Assembly (NCBI GenBank): GCA_905234505.1
Contig: CAJOIA010000016.1
Coordinates: 1-33,099, forward strand
Origin: an uncultured Selenomonadaceae bacterium
GTDB taxonomy: Bacteria > Bacillota > Negativicutes > Selenomonadales > Selenomonadaceae
Reading direction: 5' to 3'
DNA length: 33,099 nucleotides
Positions 9,135 through 16,373 of this stretch are shown here, piece by piece. The translations under genes were made by a program, and so were the position numbers. Numbering within the stretch: the stretch's first letter is position 1; each line of letters starts with the position of its first letter. The notes under the pieces are model-generated. The model was given only the letters and a program-made list of their open reading frames with translations, ran no database searches and was not told the origin of the DNA.

Positions 9135-10904
9135 TTGAACAGGGAATTTTACGACAACGAGCGCGAAATAGATTTGACGGAACAGCGGAATTTGTATCGG
9201 CGCGAAAAAAAAGTTAGTTGGGCGCGAATAGGCTTATTTGCGGCGACGATTTTAAGCTTTGCAATAGGCTGGGATTATTACCAAGCGGGCTATTGGGGCG
9301 CGGTAGTTTTATTTTTAATATTTATGCGGTTAGTAGGTTATCACGACGAAATTAAGCAGCGGCAGAAATTTTTAACCAGCCGATTAAATGTATTAAATTC
9401 TTACATAGTGAGAGCGCGCGGAACTTGGCGCAAACGCTCGCAGGACGGCAGCGCATATTTAAAAAATGACAGACCGCAAGATATAGATTTATACATATTC
9501 GGCGCAGGCTCAATCTTTCAATACATTTGCGCGGCACGAACAAAGCGCGGGCGTGACAGATTAGCAGAATTATTATCGCCAATGCCGCCGGAAGATTTTG
9601 CACCAGTACGAACGCGACAACACGGCGTAGCAGAATTATTACAGCGTCCAAGATTATCACTGGATTTGGAAGCTTACGCGCGCTTAATGCCGAACAATCA
9701 CGACACCACCGAATTAATACAATCAGTTGAAGAGCCACCGCCACCGCCGGACAAAATTTTATTACTGAGATTTTTGCCGTTGCCGATATTTATAATTCAA
9801 TGCGCCTTGACTTACAGAGGTTTTTTAGACGCGATACTTTTGCCGGTCGTACCGTTTTTATCGTTGCTATTGGCATTTGCAATGCTCAGGCGGACTTCAG
9901 AATTGTTAAAGCCGGTGCAAATCATTTCCAAAGAATTAAAATTATACCAGGCGATATTTGAGCGGCTGGAAAGTACAGATTTCAGTTCGCGCAGTTTGGG
10001 CAAGATTCGCGCAGATTTAACGGACGAAGTATCAGCGGCACAAAGTTTGAAAGAATTATCTTTGTTAATGAGTTTTGTAAATTCGCGAAGAAATCCAATG
10101 TTTTACATTTTAGGCAACGGTTTATTTTTGCTTGACTTTTTTTGCGCGGCGGCGTTTATTCAATGGCGGGAGACGGCGGCTAAACATTTGCGGAAATGGA
10201 TTGACGCTTGGTCAGAAGCGGAAGTTTTAATGAGCTTTGCTTCAATTGGGCAAACGCGCACAAATTATTGTTTTCCAAAATTATTGGACAGAGACACACC
10301 GCGAATAAAGGCTCGTAATTTAGCTAGTTTATTGATTGCAGACAAGAAGGCAGTGGCGAATGATGCGGACCTTCGCGCAGGGACGACGATAATCACGGGG
10401 GCGAATATGTCGGGCAAAACTACCTGGATAAGGACGCTGGCAAGTGCGGTATTATTGGCGTATGCGGGGGCGCCGGTTTGTGCTGAAAGTTTTTCAGTGA
10501 GCAAGATGGCGATTTTTACTTCAATTCGCGTTAACGATGATATTAGTCAAGGTATGTCAACGTTTTATGCGGAACTTTTGAGGATTAAGAGCATGATTGA
10601 GTACAGCGAAAATAAATTGCCGATGTTGATATGTATCGACGAAATTTTTAAGGGTACGAATGAAGACGATCGGATAATGGGCGCGAAGGAAGCGATTAAG
10701 CGGCTGACGAATGGGTTAAGCATAACGCTGGTGACGACGCACGATTTTGATTTATGCGCAATGGAAAACATTTCAAATGCGCACTTCCAAGAATATTATG
10801 AAGGCGACCAAATAAAATTTGATTTCAAAGTGCGCGAGGGGCGTTGTACTACGACGAATGCGAAATATTTATTGAAGATGGCGGGGATTTTGAAAAGTGA
10901 ATAG
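9135..10904 (+). CDS. Membrane-anchored MutS-family ATPase
   Basis: A 589-aa protein whose C-terminal third is the MutS ATPase domain: Walker A TGANMSGKTTW near residues 418-428, the ST-rich DDISQGMSTFYAEL loop, Walker B LICIDEIFKGTNEDDR and VTTHDFDL. The N-terminal mismatch-binding domain of MutS is absent. Instead there are two hydrophobic helices at about 34-70 and two more at about 208-252, so it is probably anchored in the membrane. Such MutS-related proteins are known in Firmicutes but their role is not established; mismatch repair should not be assumed. TTG at 9135 has AGGAG at 9123-9127, overlapping the oppF stop. It is the last gene of the operon, facing aspS tail to tail. Confidence 0.82.
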   Translation: MNREFYDNEREIDLTEQRNLYRREKKVSWARIGLFAATILSFAIGWDYYQAGYWGAVVLFLIFMRLVGYHDEIKQRQKFLTSRLNVLNSYIVRARGTWRKRSQDGSAYLKNDRPQDIDLYIFGAGSIFQYICAARTKRGRDRLAELLSPMPPEDFAPVRTRQHGVAELLQRPRLSLDLEAYARLMPNNHDTTELIQSVEEPPPPPDKILLLRFLPLPIFIIQCALTYRGFLDAILLPVVPFLSLLLAFAMLRRTSELLKPVQIISKELKLYQAIFERLESTDFSSRSLGKIRADLTDEVSAAQSLKELSLLMSFVNSRRNPMFYILGNGLFLLDFFCAAAFIQWRETAAKHLRKWIDAWSEAEVLMSFASIGQTRTNYCFPKLLDRDTPRIKARNLASLLIADKKAVANDADLRAGTTIITGANMSGKTTWIRTLASAVLLAYAGAPVCAESFSVSKMAIFTSIRVNDDISQGMSTFYAELLRIKSMIEYSENKLPMLICIDEIFKGTNEDDRIMGAKEAIKRLTNGLSITLVTTHDFDLCAMENISNAHFQEYYEGDQIKFDFKVREGRCTTTNAKYLLKMAGILKSE

Positions 10905-10920
10905 TGACTTTATAATCAAT

Positions 10921-10952
10921 AACAAAAAAAGAGCGCGCAAGGACGCGCGCTC
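10921..10952 (-). terminator. Rho-independent terminator of the aspS operon
   Basis: On the minus strand GAGCGCGC (10945-10952) pairs with GCGCGCTC (10931-10938) around GTCCTT, followed by seven T. It is the 3' end of repeat copy A. Confidence 0.85.
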
Positions 10953-11094
10953 CCGCGCCATTTTCAAGGATTGAAAATTTGCGCGGCTGTATATTATTTT
11001 TTTTATCACTCTCGTCTGATCTCGCGAGACCGATTCTACTGCGTTTTTCTTTCTTTGCTGGCGTTTCTTTATTTTTACAAAAAGAAAGAAATGC
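10921..11094 (-). repeat. Structured dispersed repeat, copy A (3'-UTR/terminator element)
   Basis: Read on the minus strand, this 174-bp element matches 28989-29196 nearly throughout, apart from a ~35-nt gap. In order it holds four parts. First is a T/C-rich arm TTTCTTTCTTT with a later AAAGAAAGAAA. Second is a hairpin with TCTCG (11025-11029) pairing CGAGA (11010-11014) around a CGAGATCAGA loop. Third is a hairpin CCGCGC...GCGCGG (10953-10986). Last is a terminator stem. It begins inside the last codons of aspS, so it is transcribed as the aspS 3' end. It has no credible reading frame. It could be a 3'-UTR-derived small RNA or a mobile non-coding repeat. Confidence 0.8.
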
Positions 11095-12874
11095 ATTTTT
11101 TAACAATAGTTTTAATGTAGAGTTCGCGGAGCTGTTTATCATCAACTTCGCTGGGTGCGTGGCTCATTGGATCGATAGCGCTTTGAGTTTTTGGGAATGC
11201 AATTACGTCGCGAATAGATTTTCTTTGTGCCATGAGCATAACGAGCCTATCAAGCCCAAATGCAATACCGCCGTGTGGAGGCGTGCCATATTCAAAAGCA
11301 TCCATTAAGAAACCAAATTTAGCGCGAGCCTCTTCCTGCGAAAGTCCAATAGCTTCAAAAACTTTTTCCTGCAAATCGCTCTGATAAATTCTTAAGCTGC
11401 CACCGCCAACTTCAACGCCATTCAAAACTATGTCATATGCATTAGCTTTGACTTTTTCCGGTGCAGTCAATAAAAATTCAATATCTTCTTCACGCGGCGA
11501 AGTGAAGGGGTGATGCATCGCTTTCCAACGTTTATCTTCCTCAACGTATTCAAACATTGGGAAATCGACAACCCACAGGAAACAAAGTTTATTTGCGTCA
11601 ATCAAATTGCGGCGGCGCGCCATTTCCAATCTAAGCTCACCTAACGCCTGCGCGACAACCGAAGGTTTATCACCAACAACTAAAAGTAAGTCACCAGTCT
11701 TAGCGCCGGTGGCTTTTTTAATTTGCTCAAAAGTTTCGTCGCTGTAAAATTTCTTGAACGGCGATTTAATACCTTCAGAGCTGTATTGAATCCAAGCCAT
11801 GCCTTTTGCGCCGTAAATCTTGCAATATTCGACGAGTTCATCAAGTTCGCGGCGCGGAATATCAGCGTAACCTTCAACGTTGATAACTTTGACCTGCCCG
11901 CCATTTTCCAAAACGCTGTTGAAAACTTTGAAAGTCGAGCCTTTGACGTACTCGGAAATGTCCTGTAATTCCATACCAAAGCGTAAATCTGGCTTGTCAC
12001 TGCCAAAGCGATTCATGGCTTCGTCCCAGCTCATTCTTTGAAATGGCGTCTTAATTTTAACGTCAAGAGTCGACTCAAAAATTTTCTTAATCAAGCCTTC
12101 CATGAGCGTCAAAATATTTTCCTGGTTAAGAAATGAAGTTTCAATATCCAGCTGAGTAAATTCGGGCTGGCGGTCGGCGCGTAAATCTTCATCGCGGAAA
12201 CAACGCACGATCTGAAAATATTTTTCAAAGCCGGAAACCATTAACAGCTGTTTAAAAATTTGAGGTGATTGCGGCAGTGCGTAAAATTGACCAGGATTTA
12301 AGCGACTCGGCACAAGAAAATCGCGCGCGCCTTCCGGAGTCGAACGGCAAAGCATCGGCGTTTCAATTTCCAAAAATCCATTTTCATCAAGATAATCGCG
12401 CATAATTTTAGTTACGCGGTGACGAAGCATAATATTCTGCTGCATTTCTGGACGGCGCAAATCCAAATAACGGTAGCGCAGTCTAACATTTTCATCGACG
12501 TCAACGCCATCTTGAATATAAAACGGCGGTGTCTTTGCTTTGTTCAAAATTCTAAGCTCATTAACGACAATTTCAATTTCGCCGGTGTCCATTTTCGGAT
12601 TGACGGTATCAGCACTGCGCGCGCGAACTTTGCCGCGAACGCCAATAACAAATTCATTGCGCAAAGTTTCAGCCTTTGAAAAATTATCGCCCATCTCCGC
12701 CGCGTCAAAAACTATCTGCACAATGCCGCTGCGGTCGCGCATATCCACAAAAATTAAGCCGCCGTGATCGCGTCTGCGCGAAACCCAACCGGCAAGCTGT
12801 ACTGTCTTTCCTTCGTCAACTTTGCGGAGCTCACCGCAATTAAAAGTGCGCTCCATTCCCTTAAGTGTCTCCAA
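11075..12874 (-). CDS. aspS: Aspartyl-tRNA synthetase
   Basis: A 599-aa class II synthetase charging tRNA with aspartate, of bacterial type. It has an N-terminal OB fold (GWVSRRRDHGGLIFVDMRD, about residues 27-45), class II motif 2 (FRDEDLRADRQPEFTQLD, near 216-233), an inserted GAD domain (about 290-420) and motif 3 (GIAFGLDRLVML near the C-terminus). I favour TTG at 12874, since AAGGAGG lies ten bases upstream; an ATG six codons in has only a weak site. The last residues, CISFFL, and the stop codon fall inside repeat copy A (10921-11094), so the tail is not the ancestral one. It is the third gene of the TPR-transglycosylase-aspS unit. Whether it also charges tRNA-Asn cannot be judged. Confidence 0.96.
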   Translation of the reverse strand: METLKGMERTFNCGELRKVDEGKTVQLAGWVSRRRDHGGLIFVDMRDRSGIVQIVFDAAEMGDNFSKAETLRNEFVIGVRGKVRARSADTVNPKMDTGEIEIVVNELRILNKAKTPPFYIQDGVDVDENVRLRYRYLDLRRPEMQQNIMLRHRVTKIMRDYLDENGFLEIETPMLCRSTPEGARDFLVPSRLNPGQFYALPQSPQIFKQLLMVSGFEKYFQIVRCFRDEDLRADRQPEFTQLDIETSFLNQENILTLMEGLIKKIFESTLDVKIKTPFQRMSWDEAMNRFGSDKPDLRFGMELQDISEYVKGSTFKVFNSVLENGGQVKVINVEGYADIPRRELDELVEYCKIYGAKGMAWIQYSSEGIKSPFKKFYSDETFEQIKKATGAKTGDLLLVVGDKPSVVAQALGELRLEMARRRNLIDANKLCFLWVVDFPMFEYVEEDKRWKAMHHPFTSPREEDIEFLLTAPEKVKANAYDIVLNGVEVGGGSLRIYQSDLQEKVFEAIGLSQEEARAKFGFLMDAFEYGTPPHGGIAFGLDRLVMLMAQRKSIRDVIAFPKTQSAIDPMSHAPSEVDDKQLRELYIKTIVKKCISFFL

Positions 12875-12903
12875 TTTATAATTACCTCCTTAGCCTGCAA
12901 ATA

Positions 12904-12924
12904 ATAATCAAAGCCACTGATTAT
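12904..12924 (-). other. Small hairpin between lytic transglycosylase and aspS
   Basis: On the minus strand ATAATCA pairs with TGATTAT around GTGGCTT. It is not followed by a long T run, so it may be an RNA-processing or attenuation site rather than a terminator. Weak support. Confidence 0.3.
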
Positions 12925-12925
12925 G

Positions 12926-13450
12926 TCAACCTTGCATCATTCTCTGTAGGCGATTGTAATTATTCACGACTTTCAAAACATATTGGCGCGTTTCACTGTA
13001 ATTTGGAATACCGCCGGCATTAATCACGGCTTGCGGACCTGCATTGTAAGCGGCGATGGCATATGCAAGAGATTGAGCTTGACCGGCAAAGCGATTGAGC
13101 TGCGTTTTCAAATACATTGCGCCTCCAACGACATTTTGAAGGTAATTGTGAGGATTTACGCCGATATTTCGCGCAGTTTCCGGCATTAATTGCATTAAAC
13201 CTATCGCGCCCACCGGACTCACCGCATTAAATCTGAAGTTGCTTTCGGTCTCCATTACCGCCGTTATCAGCATCGGGTCCACTTGGCACGTTTCAGCCGC
13301 ATACAAGATTGCCATCGCCAACCACGCAATTTCTTTTTCGCCGCTGTGGTAATAGCTGACTTCTTGCCGAATTACTTCATAAGGCTCGCGCGCTTCCGCC
13401 ACGTTTACTAATGAAACTGAAATTATTAGCGCTATCAAAAATTTTTTCAC
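12926..13450 (-). CDS. Exported lytic transglycosylase, SLT domain
   Basis: A 174-aa protein with a signal peptide (MKKFLIALIISVSLVNVAEA, cleavage after about residue 20) and a single SLT domain. The probable catalytic glutamate is E69 in METESNF. The family motifs GAIGLMQLMPETA (81-93) and AYNAGP (134-139) are present. Such enzymes cut the MurNAc-GlcNAc bond of peptidoglycan, leaving 1,6-anhydroMurNAc ends. There is no LysM or other wall-binding module. The start is GTG at 13450 with AGGAG about eight bases upstream. It lies between the TPR lipoprotein and aspS, probably transcribed with both. Confidence 0.92.
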   Translation of the reverse strand: MKKFLIALIISVSLVNVAEAREPYEVIRQEVSYYHSGEKEIAWLAMAILYAAETCQVDPMLITAVMETESNFRFNAVSPVGAIGLMQLMPETARNIGVNPHNYLQNVVGGAMYLKTQLNRFAGQAQSLAYAIAAYNAGPQAVINAGGIPNYSETRQYVLKVVNNYNRLQRMMQG

Positions 13451-13506
13451 TGCATTCTCTCCTAAAATATTTTCAATCAGTATTTCGTTAAAAAAATCGA
13501 GGCATT

Positions 13507-14172
13507 TTAATTCTCTAACATTGACTGCGCTGAATCCCGATTTTTTCTATACACTTCATTTGTCGGTTTTAATTCCAACGCCTTATTATAAAAATCCAGA
13601 GCCTTAAGATATTCGCCTTTAGCAAAATAAGCATTACCTAAATTATTCCAAATGTCAGCTTCTTTTGGCGAAATGTCAACCGCCTTGCGATAAAAATTAA
13701 TTGCCTCGTCGCGGTCTCCCTTGTTCTCATACGCCAAACCAATATTATTGAAAGCCATTCCATACTGCGGATTTAATTCAATCGCCTTTTGATAAAACTT
13801 AATCGCCTCGTCATAATCTCCCTTGTTGTTGTACGCCAAGCCAATATTATTCCACGCAACTTCAAATTTTGGATTTAATTCTGTGGATTTGTTAAGGTAT
13901 TCAATGGCTTTTGCGGAGTCTCCCTTGCTCAAAAATGCGCTGCCGAGATTATTCCACGCCACAGAATTTTTTGGGTCAAGTTCAGTTGCTTTGCGCGCAT
14001 ATTCTATCGCCTCGTCAAAATCGCCCATTTCTATGTAATTTTGGCTGAGTTCGTTCAGTTTGTCAATTTCAGAAGTACTTTCTTTGTCCAATTCAGCATT
14101 ATCGCATGCCGTTGCGCTAAATAAAATTGATATCAGCAGCATTGTTGAAAAAAGCCTAAATATTTTTTGCAT
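13507..14172 (-). CDS. TPR-repeat lipoprotein
   Basis: A 221-aa protein beginning with a lipoprotein signal; the lipobox SATAC places the lipidated cysteine at residue 23. The rest is about five consecutive 34-residue tetratricopeptide repeats (for example AWNNIGLAYNNKGDYDEAIK), from about residue 40 to the end. TPR lipoproteins are usually scaffolds for envelope complexes; no enzyme motif is seen. A promoter with 17-bp spacing lies at 14211-14239, making this the first gene of the unit leading to the transglycosylase and aspS. The site upstream of the ATG (GGCGGGT) is a poor ribosome site. Confidence 0.85.
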   Translation of the reverse strand: MQKIFRLFSTMLLISILFSATACDNAELDKESTSEIDKLNELSQNYIEMGDFDEAIEYARKATELDPKNSVAWNNLGSAFLSKGDSAKAIEYLNKSTELNPKFEVAWNNIGLAYNNKGDYDEAIKFYQKAIELNPQYGMAFNNIGLAYENKGDRDEAINFYRKAVDISPKEADIWNNLGNAYFAKGEYLKALDFYNKALELKPTNEVYRKNRDSAQSMLEN

Positions 14173-14210
14173 AACAGACCCGCCCTTTTGTCTTGAGAAA
14201 TTTGCAACAA

Positions 14211-14239
14211 ATGATAGACAAAAAATTAATTTTCGTCAA
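14211..14239 (-). promoter_or_regulatory. Promoter of the TPR - transglycosylase - aspS unit
   Basis: On the minus strand TTGACG (14234-14239) and TATCAT (14211-14216) are 17 bases apart, about 40 bases before the ATG at 14172 and directly after the hisS terminator. Confidence 0.6.
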
Positions 14240-14252
14240 TCTAAATTTGCAC

Positions 14253-14275
14253 AAAAAAAAGAGACTTAACGTCTC
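14253..14275 (-). terminator. Terminator of the fur-hemZ-PARG-hisS unit
   Basis: On the minus strand GAGAC (14271-14275), loop GTTAA, GTCTC (14261-14265), then eight T (14253-14260). It lies 26 bases after the hisS stop. The stem is short but the T tract is strong. Confidence 0.7.
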
Positions 14276-14300
14276 AATTTTTATTTGGGTGAATTATTTT

Positions 14301-15551
14301 TCAGCGAATGAAATTAATAATTTTGTCGGCAGAAATATTTTCCTGCGCGGCAGTTTCAAGATTTTTCACTGTCACAGTAGAATTTTTAACTTCATCTTCG
14401 CCGATAATCAGCGCGAATTTTGCGCCTGATTTAGCCGCCTGTTTCATTTGCGCTTTCATAGTGCGTTTGCCAAAATCCATTGTGACTGAAAAATTTTCGC
14501 GCCGAAGTTCTGTCAGCAAATGAAATCCCTGAACTTCAGCTTTGCTACCGGAAGTAACTATAAATGCGTCAAGAGCATTCGCCGCAGTTGGCAACATATT
14601 TTGCTTTTCCAGAGCGATTAAAATTCTCTCGATGCCCGCCGCAAATCCAATGCCAGGCGTAGGATTGCCGCCGATTTCTTCAATCAATCCGTCGTACCTG
14701 CCGCCGCCAGCAACCGCCGATTGCGCGCCCAATGGCAAGTACTGAATTTCAAACGCTGTCTTCGTGTAATAATCTAATCCGCGCACAAGCCGCCCGTCAA
14801 TTTGAAAATCAATATTCGCAGCCTTCAAAAATTCTTGAACCTTAGTAAAATGTTCTCGGCAATCGTCGCACAGGCAAGTTTCAATCTTTGGCGCATCTTC
14901 CATAAATTCCTTAGCGCCGTCAATTTTACAATCCAAAATGCGCATAGGATTTTTATCAATCCGACGCTTGCAATCGTCGCAAAGCTCATCAATATTATCA
15001 TTGAAGTAGTGCTGAAGTTTCTGGCGATAAACAGGGCGACATTTCGGACAGCCTACCGTGTTAATTTTCAAATTCAAATCGTTAAGCCCGAGATTTTTTA
15101 AAAAATCCCACGCCAGCAAAATAATTTCCGCGTCAACAACAGGATTTTCTTCACCAAGCGCTTCAACGCCAAATTGATGAAATTCTCTAAGTCTGCCAGC
15201 TTGCGGTCTGTCATAGCGGAACATTGAGCCGATATAAAAAAGTTTAACTAAACCGCCGTCCGCGTAAAGTTTATTCTGCAGATAGGCGCGAACAACTGAC
15301 GCGGTATTTTCTGGGCGTAAAGTTATTGAACGCCCGCCGCGATCTTCAAACGTGTACATTTCCTTATCGACGACGTCCGTACCTTCGCCGATACTGCGGT
15401 GAAAAAGTTCAGTGTGTTCGAATGTTGGCGTGCGAATTTCCGCGTAGCCGTAATTTTTGCAGATTTCGCGAATTTTATTTTCAATGTAAAGCCAGCTGTT
15501 AATTTGTTCCGGCAAAATATCTTTAGTGCCTCTCGGCGCATTTGTCAGCAA
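14301..15551 (-). CDS. hisS: Histidyl-tRNA synthetase
   Basis: A class II synthetase charging tRNA-His, about 416 aa. It shows APRGTKDILP at the N-terminus, RPENTASVVRAY, motif 2 (MFRYDRPQAGRLREFHQFG, near 110-130), the histidine-specific LVRGLDYYTKTAFE (near 255), AGGGRYDGL and motif 3 GIGFAAGIERIL, then an anticodon-binding domain. I favour TTG at 15551, seven bases after GGAGG. An ATG two codons upstream (15557) sits only one base from that site. A CxxC...CxxC cluster (CPKC, CDDC, CDDC; about 170-230) in the insertion domain resembles a zinc-binding site. It is the last gene of its unit and has a terminator at 14253-14275. Confidence 0.96.
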   Translation of the reverse strand: MLTNAPRGTKDILPEQINSWLYIENKIREICKNYGYAEIRTPTFEHTELFHRSIGEGTDVVDKEMYTFEDRGGRSITLRPENTASVVRAYLQNKLYADGGLVKLFYIGSMFRYDRPQAGRLREFHQFGVEALGEENPVVDAEIILLAWDFLKNLGLNDLNLKINTVGCPKCRPVYRQKLQHYFNDNIDELCDDCKRRIDKNPMRILDCKIDGAKEFMEDAPKIETCLCDDCREHFTKVQEFLKAANIDFQIDGRLVRGLDYYTKTAFEIQYLPLGAQSAVAGGGRYDGLIEEIGGNPTPGIGFAAGIERILIALEKQNMLPTAANALDAFIVTSGSKAEVQGFHLLTELRRENFSVTMDFGKRTMKAQMKQAAKSGAKFALIIGEDEVKNSTVTVKNLETAAQENISADKIINFIR

Positions 15552-15563
15552 AGTCATTCCTCC

Positions 15564-16373
15564 CTAGCTCAAAATTTCCTTAAAAGTTTCAAAGTTAGTC
15601 ATTTCGCGCGGAGTGCAATAAATGGCGAAAACAATTTCCTTAAAATAGCCGTCAAATTCGGGTAAAATTTTTTCGTAAGCCTGCGCGACGGTTCTAGGGT
15701 TATTCTGGAATGCGCCGCAACCGAAAGCGCCGGTTACAAAAATATCAACGCCATTAGCTGCAAGCACTGTTAACATATGGCGCGCGCGTTTTTTGTGAAT
15801 CTCGAACAAATCATAATCTTTCAGCAGAAATCGACTAAGATTAGGTGCGGCACAAGTTATAACTTCAACCTTAATCCAGTCATTTTTAGGCAAACGCTCC
15901 GGTATATCAGTATCGCTCTTGCAAACAATAATATTGGGCGTATAAATGCAGGCGTCAGTATAACGGCTGTCTCTGCGCGAATAGTGAAAATCATAGTAGC
16001 GTTGAAAATTTTCTTCGGTGTCGAGCACCGGATAAAGCGTCGAACAGCGACAAAGCGCCTCTTCCTGCGCGCGACTGCCATGAACAACGCCGCCGCCTGG
16101 ATTTGTTGCAGAGGCAAAATTATGAACAGCAATTCGAGCGTCAGGATTATCTTTGCGCAGATTAAAAGCCGCCTCGAATGTGCGCGCTTGAATTACAGAA
16201 ATTTTTGTGCTGTCAAATTTTTTTGCAGGCAACGCAGGATAACTTTCAGCATCATAAAAAATCGTACCGGCAATAGATTTTTCAATGGATCTTTGCAAAG
16301 TTGCGTCGCTACTATACCATTGCTGCGTATCAACAAAAACTTCAACCAATTCTTCCTTCGTCACGAACGACAT
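15564..16373 (-). CDS. Bacterial poly(ADP-ribose) glycohydrolase-like protein (TIGR02452/DUF2263)
   Basis: A 269-aa macrodomain-type protein with the PARG signature GGG...QEE: GGG at 93-95 and QEE at 103-105 in NPGGGVVHGSRAQEEALCR, followed by SRRDSRYTDACIYTPNI and GAFGCGAFQNNP. Enzymes with this signature remove ADP-ribose or poly(ADP-ribose) from proteins, with the second glutamate as the expected catalyst. I chose ATG at 16373, nine bases after GGAGG. The longer frame to 16598 only translates the 39-bp repeats of the upstream gene off frame. It overlaps the end of the HemZ-like gene by 32 bases, suggesting coupling, and is 7-13 bases from hisS. No ADP-ribosyltransferase is visible in the window, so the substrate is unknown. 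Confidence 0.85.
   Translation of the reverse strand: MSFVTKEELVEVFVDTQQWYSSDATLQRSIEKSIAGTIFYDAESYPALPAKKFDSTKISVIQARTFEAAFNLRKDNPDARIAVHNFASATNPGGGVVHGSRAQEEALCRCSTLYPVLDTEENFQRYYDFHYSRRDSRYTDACIYTPNIIVCKSDTDIPERLPKNDWIKVEVITCAAPNLSRFLLKDYDLFEIHKKRARHMLTVLAANGVDIFVTGAFGCGAFQNNPRTVAQAYEKILPEFDGYFKEIVFAIYCTPREMTNFETFKEILS

Noticed and set aside
12875-12925. T-box leader before aspS
   Set aside because: The gap is too short and holds neither a T-box sequence nor an antiterminator; only a small hairpin is present. The same is true before hisS.
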